Positions 13,099-24,060 of a DNA stretch of 64,000 nt are shown piece after piece; positions within the stretch are counted from its first letter, which is position 1, and every line of letters begins with the position of its first letter. The notes beneath the pieces were generated by a model. It saw nothing but the letters and a program-made list of their open reading frames with translations. It ran no database searches and had not been told where the DNA came from. A program made the position numbers and the translations under genes. The DNA is from Peromyscus leucopus (taxonomy: Eukaryota; Chordata; Mammalia; Rodentia; Cricetidae): positions 53,516,953 to 53,580,952 of the forward strand of contig NC_051068.1 in the NCBI RefSeq assembly GCF_004664715.2, given 5' to 3'.

Positions 13099-14138
13099 AA
13101 AAGACATAGCAAAAATTTTTCTTTAAAGCATTACCACCACTTAAAAAAGATAAGAATGTGTGCTTACCTTTGCACATGCCTCTAATCTTCAAAATAAATT
13201 CATGTCAGTTGGAAAAAAGATTATGTTACTCAAAGCTTTAAACATATCTATGACCTGAAAAACTAGTGATTTCCTTTGAAGAATTCAAAGATTAAAATGC
13301 AAAAATGTGTGCTGAATTATCATTCTACTTATTTCCAATTACTAAGCTAAAGATGTAGTCAAAGATAATCAAGCATATAGCACATTAAAATTAAATTGCT
13401 TGTCAGGATTCCATATATTCCACTATATATAAATTTGGGCACATATAATAGTTTTGTCTCATACAAATATACATTTTTCCAAAGACATGAGTCACAATTC
13501 TGTTTCTTAGTCCATTCAATGTATGTGTGTTTCTGTGTTTATAGTATATGACTTTTTCTCTCCTTTGAGAAGAGTCATTGATCAATGATCACGAGTATAT
13601 TAAGACATGGGTGTTGTAAAATATGTTGTCATAATTTTTCTTTTCTTTTCATATTTCTGTTTAACTTTCAAATCTTCTTATCATCGTAGCTAATTGTCAT
13701 TTTTTTTTACATGTGGGAAAATGATACATGATCATATAGGTTCTGTAAAGAAAACACATCTGAATGTATATTAGTTGATCACATTTCACCAACACACTTT
13801 AAAAACAAAAGAGAGACATGGTTTTATTTAGCAGATTTTTATACAGATACTTTAAATATATATGTGTGTGTATAGACATAATAAATGAAAGAAGGGCTAT
13901 GATGTTGAATAAGTAAAGATACACTCATTTGATTTTTAAAATTAATATAGTTTCAAGTTGGCATTTGCAGTCATTACTTTAATGTATAAATGAATTATAT
14001 ATTATTCCATGCATCTTTAATTTTTAAAAAAATTCATTGTGAATTCAATTAGGAAAGTTCTGTATTACAAATGAGAAGAAATCTCAGTTCATGAGCTTGA
14101 TAGTCAGCATGGTTAAGTAATTAAAAACTTTGTAGCAT
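13099..14138. other. Intronic sequence, single copy
   Basis: AT-rich sequence with no recognised repeat, exon or RNA gene. Confidence 0.5.
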
Positions 14139-14153
14139 ATAAACAATTGAAAA

Positions 14154-14326
14154 GCCGGGCGGTGGTGGCGCACGCCTTTAATCCCAGCACTCGGGAGGCA
14201 GAGCCAGGCGGATCTCTGTGAGTTCGAGGCCAGCCTGGGCTACCAAGTGAGTTCCAGGAAAGGCGCAAAGCTACACAGAGAAACCCTGTCTCGAAAAACC
14301 AAAAAAAAAAAAAAAAATAAAATAAA
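14154..14326 (+). repeat. B1 SINE, young copy with perfect target-site duplication
   Basis: The B1 body is full length and close to consensus, from 'gccgggcggtggtggcgcac' through 'ggcgcaaagctacacagag' to 'ctgtctcgaaaaacc' and an A-rich tail with TAAAA units. It is flanked by an exact 14-base direct repeat, ataaacaattgaaa, at 14139-14152 and 14327-14340. Low divergence and intact duplication indicate recent insertion. The 'ggcgcaaagctacacagag' variant is the main basis for calling the host a cricetid. Confidence 0.95.
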
Positions 14327-14340
14327 ATAAACAATTGAAA

Positions 14341-15459
14341 GAGCAGTGTTATTTTTATCAACTGTTATTCTTTAGAGTTGTACTTTTCTGTTTCTAGAGT
14401 TATAATAATAAATAGAAAGTATGTTGAATACACATATAATATTTTCACACACACAGGCATACACACATGCGCTGCAGGTAGCACAACTGAGAGCTGACAA
14501 ACCACACTCTCTGTTGAAAATGACACGGAGCTGCTCTAAACATGAAACTAGAACCCATGTTTCTCACCTTCCTGTTGTGTTTAATACTCTAGCCTTAAGC
14601 AAATCCTTTTCTGCATGTTTTCTTTTAACAAGAAAATTGCATTTACTTATTATTGCAACGCATTTTTATTAAGTGCCTAGTATATGCATAGTATTGAATA
14701 GATGATTCCCTATTGAATTCTCTGGAAAATACACTAATTCATCATATGATTGTTAGTGACGTGAACATCTCAAATGAATTAACTGAAAACATGATTCAAT
14801 GAAAACATGATTCAATATGTATTGAAATGTATAATAAGGCAAGTGTCTCTTAGGGAGAGCTAGGACAAAGTTTGCTTTATAGTAAGCTGTCTACAAGAAA
14901 ATAAATGAGGCAATTAACTGTGTAAACAGGCTTAGACTAAAGGTGTTGAGCTGAAGGATTCTCACTGAGAATGTATTTATCAGCTACGTGGATTAAACAC
15001 AGGACCCTCCTCACACATGGAGCTGTCAACCATTATGATAGAGATGTCCAATAATAAGTGTCTATTTTAATAGACAGTCAGTCCAGTGTTTGCCCAAAAT
15101 CTTGGTTGTATTATCTGTTTCTTTTTTTTAATGACAGTTTTTTTTAGTAATTAATTTTAATTATAAGGGCCATTGTCAGTTAACAGTAAAAATGATAAGA
15201 TTCCCATTGTTCACATTTCCACATAGATAGCTTTTCAGTTACTCAGGCTGTGGAGCAGAGTGGGGAACTTGTTACAATCACCCAGTGATGCTTGATCCAA
15301 AGCCCACAGTCAGCAAAAAAGATTCATTTGTGGCCTTGGTTTGAAAGCATGTGAAGCTTTGATGAGTATGAAGTAACATAAACAGCATATTTTTATAGCA
15401 TAAATTTCTTCATTCTGCCTATTATGTCTTCTAAAAGATAACTCTTCTTTTCATAATTT
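14341..15459. other. Intronic sequence, single copy
   Basis: No recognised repeat or exon; a weak CA-rich patch occurs at 14440-14475. Confidence 0.5.
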
Positions 15460-16130
15460 TCCCTCCTATATAAATGGAATCACACAGTAACTGGGTTATA
15501 CATATTGGGCTCTTTCACATAGTAATATACAGTCAAGTTTCCTAAATAGATTTTTATGACTTCATGGTATATTTAGCACTAAATAAAATTCCATGATCTG
15601 TATGCACACATTTTATGTATATATTCGCTCACCTGCTAAAGGACATTTTGTTTGCTCAGTTCATAGTTTTTGAAGAAAGCGGCTATAAATATCAGTCTAT
15701 ATGTTTACATTTGACTATGGGCATAAATTTTCAGCATGATTGCTGGCTCATATGGTAAGTATGCATTTAGCTTTGAAAGAAATTGTCAAACTACATTTCA
15801 AAGTACTATATACAGGGTAGTAGAGTTCTATTGTTCCCCACCTTTCCCAGCATTTGGGATTTCACCCATTCTATGGTTGTATTATGTTATCTTATTTAAT
15901 GTTTAATAACATAATTACGAACATTTAAGGTCTTTAGGCCAACTGTCCTCATGGGTCTTCTTTGATGATGATATATGACCAGGTTTATGAGTACGTTTTT
16001 CAGCGAACTCTTAGTTTTATCTCCCCTTGAATGTAAAGAGTTCCTTCTATGCTTGGGTTAACATTTGCAGGTGTCTTTTAGAAGTTTCTTGAAAACTTTT
16101 CCTTGTTTTTCTTAGCAGATGTTTTGTGTA
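15460..16130 (-). mobile_element. Ancient LINE-1 remnant (antisense)
   Basis: Reverse complement of a mammal-wide L1 ORF2 C-terminal region. Blocks 'tatataaatggaatcacaca', 'ggctctttcacatagtaat', 'gattgctggctcatatgg' and 'cccagcatttgggatttc' occur in the expected order, with heavy divergence and small deletions. It predates the rodent-specific L1 copies in the window. Confidence 0.65.
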
Positions 16131-16865
16131 ATCATCTATTTTTTGTAATTTTTTTGGAAGTGGTTTCTTTTGTAAAGTTCTACTTTTCTACTTTCAATTT
16201 TTTTTTTTGAAAGATTTAGTGTTTGGCCTAGATCCTATTACTTGTGTGTGTGTGTGTGTGTGCTAGATTTAATGTATTATCTGTGTGCACAATCATTATA
16301 TTGCTTTTGTTTCTTTATCCAAGATATTGGTGTTTTTTTTTTGTTTGTTTGTTTGCTTGTTTTTGTTTTTTGGGTTTTTTTTGCTAACAGTCATGTGTTT
16401 CAATGGTGAGGGTTGAAGCCTGAAGAGCTAAGCAGGTGTTCATGAACTATTACCTTCATTAATTTCCCAGTAACAATGGAAATAAGACTATGATGAAGAT
16501 AGATAACTGAAAAATAAGCATCATGTGTCACTCAACAGGAGAATAAATTAGAAACACAGGTGGGAAAACTTGACTATAGATTAAGAACTTGATGTCCCAG
16601 TTGACACAAATGAAAACCACCCAAATATGACAGTGCTTAAGTTAATTTCATACATTTATTTAGTTTTGTTGGCTTTGTAACTGCTTTAATATTCTTATAT
16701 TCTTAGAATGTGTTTCACTTCAGGGAAATCTGGCTTGCCAAAAAACAATTATGTGAAATGTCTTCTAAGAAATGCCAACACTTCTCTAAAATAAAGTGTA
16801 ATCAGGAGTCTATTAGAGAGAATAGTTTTCTACAGTAAGGTAACTTTATCAATGATTAGCATACT
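16131..16865. other. Intronic sequence with T-rich and (TG)n patches
   Basis: It contains a short TG array at 16242-16262 and T/G-rich runs at 16330-16385. The rest is single copy with nothing recognised. Confidence 0.5.
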
Positions 16866-17205
16866 TGTTGTGCCGCCCTGTTCCTGAAATAAAGTAGCCA
16901 GACAAAAGCCAATTAACGAAGGACGGGTTTGCTTCTGTGTGTAGGCATGGAGGAAAGATCATGAAGCAGCTGGTCTGTGGTCAGGAAGCAGAGAGGTTTG
17001 AATTCTAATGCTTGCTTTTATTCTTATTCAGTCCATCACCCAGCACTGAAACGGTGCTGTCCACAGTTAAGGGGCATCTTCCCACCTCAATGCATCCAGT
17101 TTGGAAAATGCCTCACAAGCACGTCCAAAGCCTGGTCTCCTGGGTAACGTGACTTTTCATTCTGCCAGCTTGACATTCAATGTAAACCATCACTTTGACA
17201 AATAC
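16866..17205 (+). repeat. Rodent medium-reiteration repeat
   Basis: Blocks 'agccaattaacgaaggacgg', 'agcagctggtctgtggtcag', 'ggggcatcttcccacctcaa' and 'gccagcttgacattcaatgt' follow the order of a common rodent interspersed repeat. Family name is not asserted. The 80-codon open frame at 17101-17343 lies partly within it and is not a gene. Confidence 0.55.
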
Positions 17206-19504
17206 CATCAAAGCCCATTCCAACAGAGATCAAGAATAATAGCCGACTGTTTCAAATTATCTTTCTTAAAGAACATAAAGGTGTGCTCAGCCCTGGGCTT
17301 GTTCCCAGCACTTCAAAAAGTAAATGAAGAGCTTAAGTATTAGCTACCATATTAAAATTCTATTTTGTATCAAATAATGAGAAAAATCTTAGAAACTGGG
17401 TGTTTATATTATGCCAAATAGAAACATTTAAAGAAAATTTTAGAAAAAACTTCTATAATATTAAGTAACATTTAGAAATAAAAAAACATGTGAATTGGCT
17501 TATTTATATTTATTGTCTCTTAAATAATTTTCTTTGTAAGTAAAATGCTAAGATGGGTTATGAAGTCCACTGCTCAGGTTTACTCATGAAAGACAGTACC
17601 AGTAATGTTAACCTTCGAGATTACACACAATCTGGCTTCAAGGATAGCGTGCTAGCTGCTTCGACATTCTTTTTGGATATATCTCACAGCAAATGAATGA
17701 ACTTTGCCCTTGAAGGTTATCTTCATACCATTCATTCCATTTAGAGGTTTGAGGGACTATTTGAGTCAGAAACAGAAACTAGATTTCCAGGGTGAGGGGC
17801 TTCTTTCCCATTTCTCCACTTCTTTCTTTTTCCATGTCCTATCATTGCCCAAACTGCTATTCAAATCTTTGGAACATTTGTGAAAGGTAAGCACTATCTT
17901 GTGAGATTTGTCTTAAACCAGGGTGGTAGAGTGGATGTATTGTCATAATCTAAGAATAGCACTAATAACAGTAACATAACAATGGTTGTTTGGTAGCTTA
18001 TAAGGTTGCAACTTGAGCTGAATATATCTCAATGATACAGAAATTTCACTAGTGATTGTGATAACTGTGTGTGTATGTGTGTGTGTGTGTACTTGTGTGT
18101 ATGCATGTGTACTGAGATTTATGTATGGCAATGTTGTGAGCCTGAGTTATGTACCACTATGTCATGTGACATGCCTCTTGAGTCACACTAATGGAAAGAA
18201 CAATAGAAACTCTCTGAGATGCTTGCTAAAGATATGTTAACAATTATTTATAAAGCAGAATAATGATGGCATATTTCATTTTGCCTTTACAAATGTCCCT
18301 TAATATCAATGGATTTCATGTTTTCTATAGTAGTTGAAGCACAGAAGGTTGGAGCCTTAGGTAGCTTTGATGAGTGTTCACACGGCTCTGCTAATGTTTC
18401 TTTTTATACCACATATACTGAGTTTTTTATTTTATTCCTCATATGGAAAATAACTTCATCTTTATACCTAATGGGAAAATATTTTTATCACTCATGGTGA
18501 TGATAATTCAAGTTCCCATGCTTATAGACAGTTTCAGAAAATTATAAACCCAATTAGTTACCAAATGTGTTTTTGTAGAACTACATTTCATTAATTCAGG
18601 TAGATTTTTTTAATAGTCTTAAAAGACTATAAAAAAAAGACTCAAATAAGTCTCAATTAATACCATTATATTTTTCATTTGGACAGGCTTTGAATTTGAA
18701 TGTATTTTCATTTTAATATAATTCTTTTTTTCAATCCTTGGTTTGGTTTATTCCTTCATGCTGAAATATAACATCACTGGCTGAGTTGAAAGCAAACACC
18801 AGTGCTTTGAAAACTCTGATATCCTCACCATGAGTAAGGCATGTATTTACTTGCAAATACACTCCAAATTATCTACATTGATGAATTAAGATTTTGTGGA
18901 TATGAATGCTCATCTTTCCATGATTAACAAGTTATTACTTTCAAATATTAAAACAGTCATCTCCACATTCACAAGGTAAATCTTAATAGTGGAATGTCAT
19001 TTGCTAACTGAAGTTTAATGAAGTTATCAAATGGAGTTGACTCAATTTTCCTTAACTATTTAATATTATTAAAATATTTTCATCTTGTAACATAATTTTA
19101 TTGAATACACAATAATGAAGATTTTGCCCTCTGAAAGAATTAAGAAAAATCTATAGCTTTCAGATTTTTAAAACATTGGGAAACCAAAAAGAAGGCCCCT
19201 AGGCAAAGTGCATTTGGAATAAAGCATAAAATTATTTATTCTCAAAATTCATTATTAAAAGAGTCTTAATAAATATCATTTTTAGACTTTACCAATTTTC
19301 TAAATGTTCCCACAGAGACAGACATATGCTTTATTGCTTAAAAATAATAATATCACATACTTCATATCATCTATACCATAACTGAGAACTTTAAGCATAC
19401 CCCCATATATTGTTTATATTGTCCCTGATACCAGAAAGGAGAACAAGATCTAACTAGTTTGAAATCCATCTTTGGGCACTGACATATGCTAAGATTTAAA
19501 TAGA
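17206..19504. other. Intronic sequence, mostly single copy
   Basis: A TG-rich patch sits at 18064-18115. Otherwise AT-rich sequence without recognised repeats or exons. Confidence 0.5.
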
Positions 19505-19725
19505 GCCAGAGAGTGCATATGAGGGAGTTGGAGAGATCACTCAGGGTTAAAAGCATGGAGTACTCTTCCAGATGTAGGTTTGACTCTTAGCACCGACATG
19601 GTAGCTCACAACTATAACTTCAGCTCCAGAGGCTTTGACAACTCTGACTTCCAAGGATATCTACATTCATATGAAGACATACACAACTCTCCATAGTTAG
19701 AAATAATAAAATGAAATCTTTAAAA
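19505..19725 (+). repeat. B2-type SINE
   Basis: It starts 'gagttggagagatcactcag' and continues 'ttaaaagcatggagtactct', 'cttccagatgtaggtttgac', 'catggtagctcacaac' and ends 'aataataaaatgaaatcttt', matching B2 in forward orientation with moderate divergence. Confidence 0.8.
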
Positions 19726-20117
19726 GAGATTCAAGTAACCAATCAGTCCTGGTCAATCTGTACTCTTCTCTATCACTGAGCATCACTGTTTTCATTCTTA
19801 TCTAGTGTTTTTGTACATATATATTATTGTCAGAAAGGTGTGGATCTCTTTCAGAGAGACAAGTTCTTTCTCCCATTGACAACAGATCTTCAGCGTTTCC
19901 ATACCTTCAACTCTGGATTCCTTAAGAAAATTCTGTGGGGACAATTGTTTCAGTAGTTTGATAGTCAGTGGTAGAAACACACATCTTTAAGGTGTCTTCT
20001 CATGCCAGGAGAATGAAAGCATGGATTCTAATCTACCTGATTAGATGTAATTGAGTAAATAATCTCCATTATATAAGAAATAATAGTAAACAAAAAAAGT
20101 AGAAGGAATCAGACACA

Positions 20118-20120
20118 CAG

Positions 20121-20154
<34 letters not shown>

Positions 20155-20210
20155 AGGCATGGAGGGGGAGAAGTTGAGGCAGAGGGAGAGGGAGAGACAC
20201 AGAGAGAAGT
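20118..20210. repeat. (CA)n microsatellite followed by purine-rich tract
   Basis: About 15 CA units, then a G/A-rich stretch ('ggggaggcatggagggggag', 'gagggagagggagagacac'). Confidence 0.9.
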
Positions 20211-20652
20211 GACAATATGGGATGTGAACTATGCAATAAAAATATCAGTACATATATTTTCTATAAACTGTTTCAGCATCCTGCTTGTTTGTTTTAGTTC
20301 AGTTCTTTAGGTAATTGGATATTTGCAGCACTCGTTGATGGAAAACCACATTTTGACAACTTGACACAAACTAATCACTTGGGAATAGGAATCCTCTGTT
20401 AAGAGCTGCTTCTATCAGATTGAACAATGAGCATGTCTGTGGGATGTTTTCATTATTAATGATTGATATTGGAAGACTCCATCCACTTTGTGCAGTGCCA
20501 TTTCTGGGCAGGTCATCATGGGTTAGATAAGGAATCAAACTGAGAAAGTAATGGAAAGGAAGCCACTAAGTAAAATTACTCCATAGGCCCTGCTTCAGTT
20601 CCTGCCTCCACGTTCCTGTCCCAACTTCCCTCAATGATGGACTGTGTAGACA

Positions 20653-20796
20653 ATAGAGTAAAGCTGGGAGCCAGAGAGGTAGTCCTCCCTACGGAAGAGT
20701 ACATCAACTAATTGTCCAATGCCAAGCAGTCAGCCAGTCAGCTCTGAAAATATACCTATATGTAACATTTATGATCTTTATAGGTTATATTTGAGA

Positions 20797-20841
<45 letters not shown>

Positions 20842-20962
20842 TATAGTAGTAATTAATGAAAAAAAGGTCATAAATTTGAAGGAGAGCATGAAGGGGTGTA
20901 TAGGAGGGAGAAAAGAAAAGGAAGAAATATTCTGATTAAATTATAATCTTAAAAATGAACAA
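20653..20962 (+). mobile_element. Nested TA-bearing retroelement fragment
   Basis: It interrupts the surrounding repeat. The first part ('gaagagtacatcaactaatt', 'ccaatgccaagcagtcag') is related to 42885-43030 ('gaagagtgcactaattgg', 'aaataccaagctgtcag'), and both copies then run into a TA array. The end is 'ttataatcttaaaaatgaac'. Family unknown to me. Confidence 0.45.
20798..20838. repeat. (TA)n microsatellite inside the nested element
   Basis: About 20 TA units, apparently an expansion of the element's own TA-rich segment, since the related copy at 43015-43030 has a short TA run at the same place. Confidence 0.9.
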
Positions 20963-21319
20963 AAAATGTAAGCCAAAATAAACTCTTTCCTCGTTCACAT
21001 TGTTTTTGCTCATAGTTTATTACAACAACAGAAAGAATGCTTGTTCTCAGGGAGGAGGATTTGGATCAGATCTGGCTCAGGTCCTCTAAATCCAGTGACC
21101 AAAGTACATGGTGTCTTCAGAAATAGGGACTTACTTTCTCCCACCCCATCTCTAAACAAAGAACCAAGAACACCAAAAGCCTACAATGTTTTGGGAGTCT
21201 CTTGGACAAGCCTGACCAACAACTTGAAAGAGGTTTCTTACTCATGCTGTGGGTTTTTTGTAAGATAGTCTGTGCTCCTTGGGATGCATTGTCAGCTCAG
21301 ATGGGCAAATGTAATTACA

Positions 21320-21320
<1 letters not shown>

Positions 21321-21366
<46 letters not shown>
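21321..21366. repeat. (CA)n microsatellite
   Basis: About 23 CA units. The plus-strand frame running through it is low complexity. Confidence 0.95.
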
Positions 21367-21367
<1 letters not shown>

Positions 21368-21479
21368 TCAAACTCATAGTGTATAGAATTAGGCATATAG
21401 ACAATAATATGATTCCTTATGTTTTTTCAGACATCCTAGCTGTTATTAAACCATCTTCTGTATTAATTTCCTAACATCT

Positions 21480-22260
21480 CCCTAATTCAAGTTCCTTCCA
21501 TTTTCACATTTTCTGTTTTAAATGACTCATACTCTTCTATTCCCCTATCAACGTCTCCACCCTATTGTTCTCCTTTATTTTTCTGATTTCTGCAGTTACT
21601 TCAGGTTATATAACCACATACGAAGATTTGGTGCTAGGAACTGTCTATGAGAGACATCAAGTGTATATCTTTCTGGCTTAGGGTTATATAACTCAATATT
21701 ATATTTTATAGTTCCATCCATTTACCTAAATTTTTTATTTTTCCTTACTGATGAATATTATTCCATAGTGAATGTATATCATATTTTCATAATCAACTAT
21801 TCAATTAAAGGAAATTAAGGTTGATTTCATTCCCTAGTTATTGTAAATAGAGCAACAATGAACATGGTTGAGAAGGTTTCTATAGAGTAGGATGTGGAGT
21901 GCTTAGGGTTAATGCCAAGGAATGTTATAGCTGGGCCATGTGTTATATTTATTCTTATCTTTTAAAAATTCTACATACTGATTTCCCATGTGTGCATTAA
22001 TTGGCAATCCTATCAACAACGGATGAGGGTTCCTTCTCCCCAAATGTTCTCTCCAGCATTTGTTTTGGTTGATTTGCTGATCTTTCCACTTTGATTAGGA
22101 TAAGATGAAATCTCAAATTTGTCTTTGGTTTGTAGTTTCCTGATTGTTAGGAATGTTGAAGTTTCTTAGCTCTGTTCATTCTTCTCTTTATCTTGAAATA
22201 TTGCTTTGTGTATGCTCTATAGCTTTTCTTTGAGTTGGATGTAATGTTTTAGAGGTGTTT
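21480..22260 (-). mobile_element. Old LINE-1 ORF2 3' fragment (antisense)
   Basis: Reverse complement of the ORF2 C-terminal region: 'agttccatccatttacct', 'attattccatagtgaatg', 'aacaatgaacatggttgag' and 'gctgggccatgtgttata' appear in order. It is diverged and carries no open frame. Confidence 0.7.
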
Positions 22261-23072
22261 ATATCATTGGAAGCTTTCCTTTCCATAAACTATGGCAGAT
22301 AGTTTACTGTGTACATTAGTCTAGGTTGTCAGTCTTGGTATTTTAGGACTTGGAATGCCTTCTTCCATGCATTTCGTTCTTTCAAAGTTTCCGTTGCTAA
22401 TCAGATCTTGTTCTTGTGAGGTATTCTTCTTATTTATTTATTTATTTGCTTTGCAGCTTTCAATACTCTTTCTTTGATCTGTCCAGTATTTTAACTATGG
22501 TATGCCATAGTGAATTTCTCCCTGTTCTTGTCTATTTGGGGTTCTTTATGATTCTTGTTCATGTACAGGTATGCCTTAGTTTGTGGAAGTTTTATTCTAT
22601 GTCTTGTTGAAAATATGATCTATACCATTGATCTGAGATTCTTCTCCATCAGTGTCTATAATTTGAAAATTTCTTGCATGTTCCTTTACTATGTCTTACA
22701 TTTTTTCTTTCACACTATTTAGTTATTTTGTTTGATCCTCCATATTATCTTCCACATTTTTTTTTTTGCCTCATTCTACCTACAAGACTTTCTCTCAAGT
22801 TTTCTATTTGGGTTATCAATTTTTTTCAGTCACATCTTTACTTCAGCTTGAGGTTCCTTTAATATTTCTATCTCTTTATCAAATTCTATTTTCAAATTCT
22901 GGAACGTCTTCATCATGTCCATCACTGAGATATTAGTGTTTCCTTGAGTGTCACTTAAGCAATTTATATTTATTCTCTTTATATCCTTCACATTGTTTTT
23001 TTGTGACTTTTTTTTTCTAAAAATAAATTCTTCGCTCATACAATAATACATCATACAATACATCTCATACAA
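22261..23072 (-). mobile_element. LINE ORF1-like block (antisense), decayed
   Basis: A minus-strand frame at 22830-23072 encodes 80 residues that include MMKTFQNLKIEFDKEIEILK. This coiled-coil-like heptad pattern resembles rodent L1/HAL1 ORF1 N termini as I remember them. The remainder to 22261 is a broken continuation on the same strand. It is not contiguous with an ORF2, so it may be a half-L1 type element or an L1 deletion product. Confidence 0.45.
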
Positions 23073-23074
23073 TA

Positions 23075-23345
23075 CATTTTTCCTCTCCCTCTGCTCCTCC
23101 CACTACACTAACCTCCCCTCTCCCCCAGATCCATTTCCCACCATTTTTTTCATCAGAAAAGAGCAGACCTCCAAGAGATGACAGTCAAACAGGGCAAAAG
23201 AAGATATAATAGGATGAGGCAAAACCCCTTGAGGCTGGACAAAACAATCCAATAGAAGAAAAATAGTCCCAAAAGCAGGCAAAAAAATGACTTGTTGAAA
23301 CTTCATGAATCCTTTGATGAGTTTATGAAGTTCCTTTAAATTCTG
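23075..23345 (-). mobile_element. LINE-1 3' UTR fragment (antisense)
   Basis: C/T-rich block followed by 'cccccagatccatttccc', 'gagcagacctccaagag' and 'aagaagatataataggatgag'. The same series occurs at 49380-49500 in the larger L1. Confidence 0.7.
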
Positions 23346-23353
23346 TGTCCTAT

Positions 23354-23456
23354 GCTCAATTAGGTAGTTCTCATTGTTGAACATTTCTACAGAATTGGTG
23401 GAATTTGCTCAATTAGGTAGCTCTCATTGTTGAACATTTCTACAGAATTGGTGGAA

Positions 23457-23459
<3 letters not shown>
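23354..23459 (+). repeat. Tandem duplication, 53 bp unit, two copies
   Basis: The unit beginning 'gctcaattaggtag' and ending 'aattggtggaattt' is present at 23354-23406 and again at 23407-23459 with one substitution (agTtctc / agCtctc). It abuts the TG array on the right. Confidence 0.9.

Positions 23460-23513
<54 letters not shown>
23460..23513. repeat. (TG)n microsatellite
   Basis: About 26 TG units directly after the 53 bp duplication. Confidence 0.95.
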
Positions 23514-23515
<2 letters not shown>

Positions 23516-23519
23516 GTAA

Positions 23520-24060
23520 TACTGTATTGATCTTTAATATGTTTGCATTTTACATTGAAACCTGCTCCTGTGAACTTCATTGTTAGTTCTCCAGGTGATA
23601 TGGACAGAGTAGGTTGGAGTAGAATACAGGAAGTATAGTCATGTCATCTTAAGTTTGGATATGGCTTAGATGGGATGAAGTCAGATGGGTACAGAGGCTG
23701 GACTGACATGCATACTCAGGCCTGGAGTTTGGGAACTGATGTGAGGGCTAGAGAGAGATTAGGAAGTGGGGGACCAGACAGACTCACCGAACTAGATCTT
23801 AGCACACAATGTATGGATCTGGATAGACAGAGAATGTGGACGATGCACGGGGAGCCTGGATGTTGAAAATGGGCAGTCCCGTTCTAGCCAGACTTTAGAG
23901 GCCAGAGTCATGGTAGCAGAGGTAGCCAGACTAGACTGGGCTCTGGATATGGGACTTAAGTCTATCTGGAGAATTTTCAAGTATGCATGGATGGGAGGAT
24001 CAGGTAGACTCACTCTGTTAGAGATTCTGGAAGGATGTGCAGGGTCTGGTTGAGCCAAAA
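23520..24060. other. GC-richer segment, possible 5' region of an old LINE
   Basis: Base composition is clearly richer in G than the neighbours, with recurring phrases such as 'ggaccagacagactcac' and 'gatcaggtagactcactc'. It lies on the 5' side of the antisense ORF1-like block, so it could be LINE 5' UTR. Open frames on both strands (63 and 88 codons) lack recognisable domains and I do not call them genes. Confidence 0.3.

Larger units (their letters stand above)
20570..21038 (-). repeat. Rodent medium-reiteration repeat interrupted by a nested retroelement
   Basis: Bases 20570-20650 ('ctgcctccacgttcctgtcc' ... 'caatgatggactgtg') and 20965-21038 ('atgtaagccaaaataaactc' ... 'acaacagaaag') read as one repeat once 20653-20962 is removed. 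The same 'gtaagccaaata' join is uninterrupted at 7890. Confidence 0.55.

Noticed and set aside
23675..24058. Overlapping frames of 63 and 88 codons in GC-richer DNA
   Set aside because: Composition explains the lack of stops, and neither frame has a motif or splice context.
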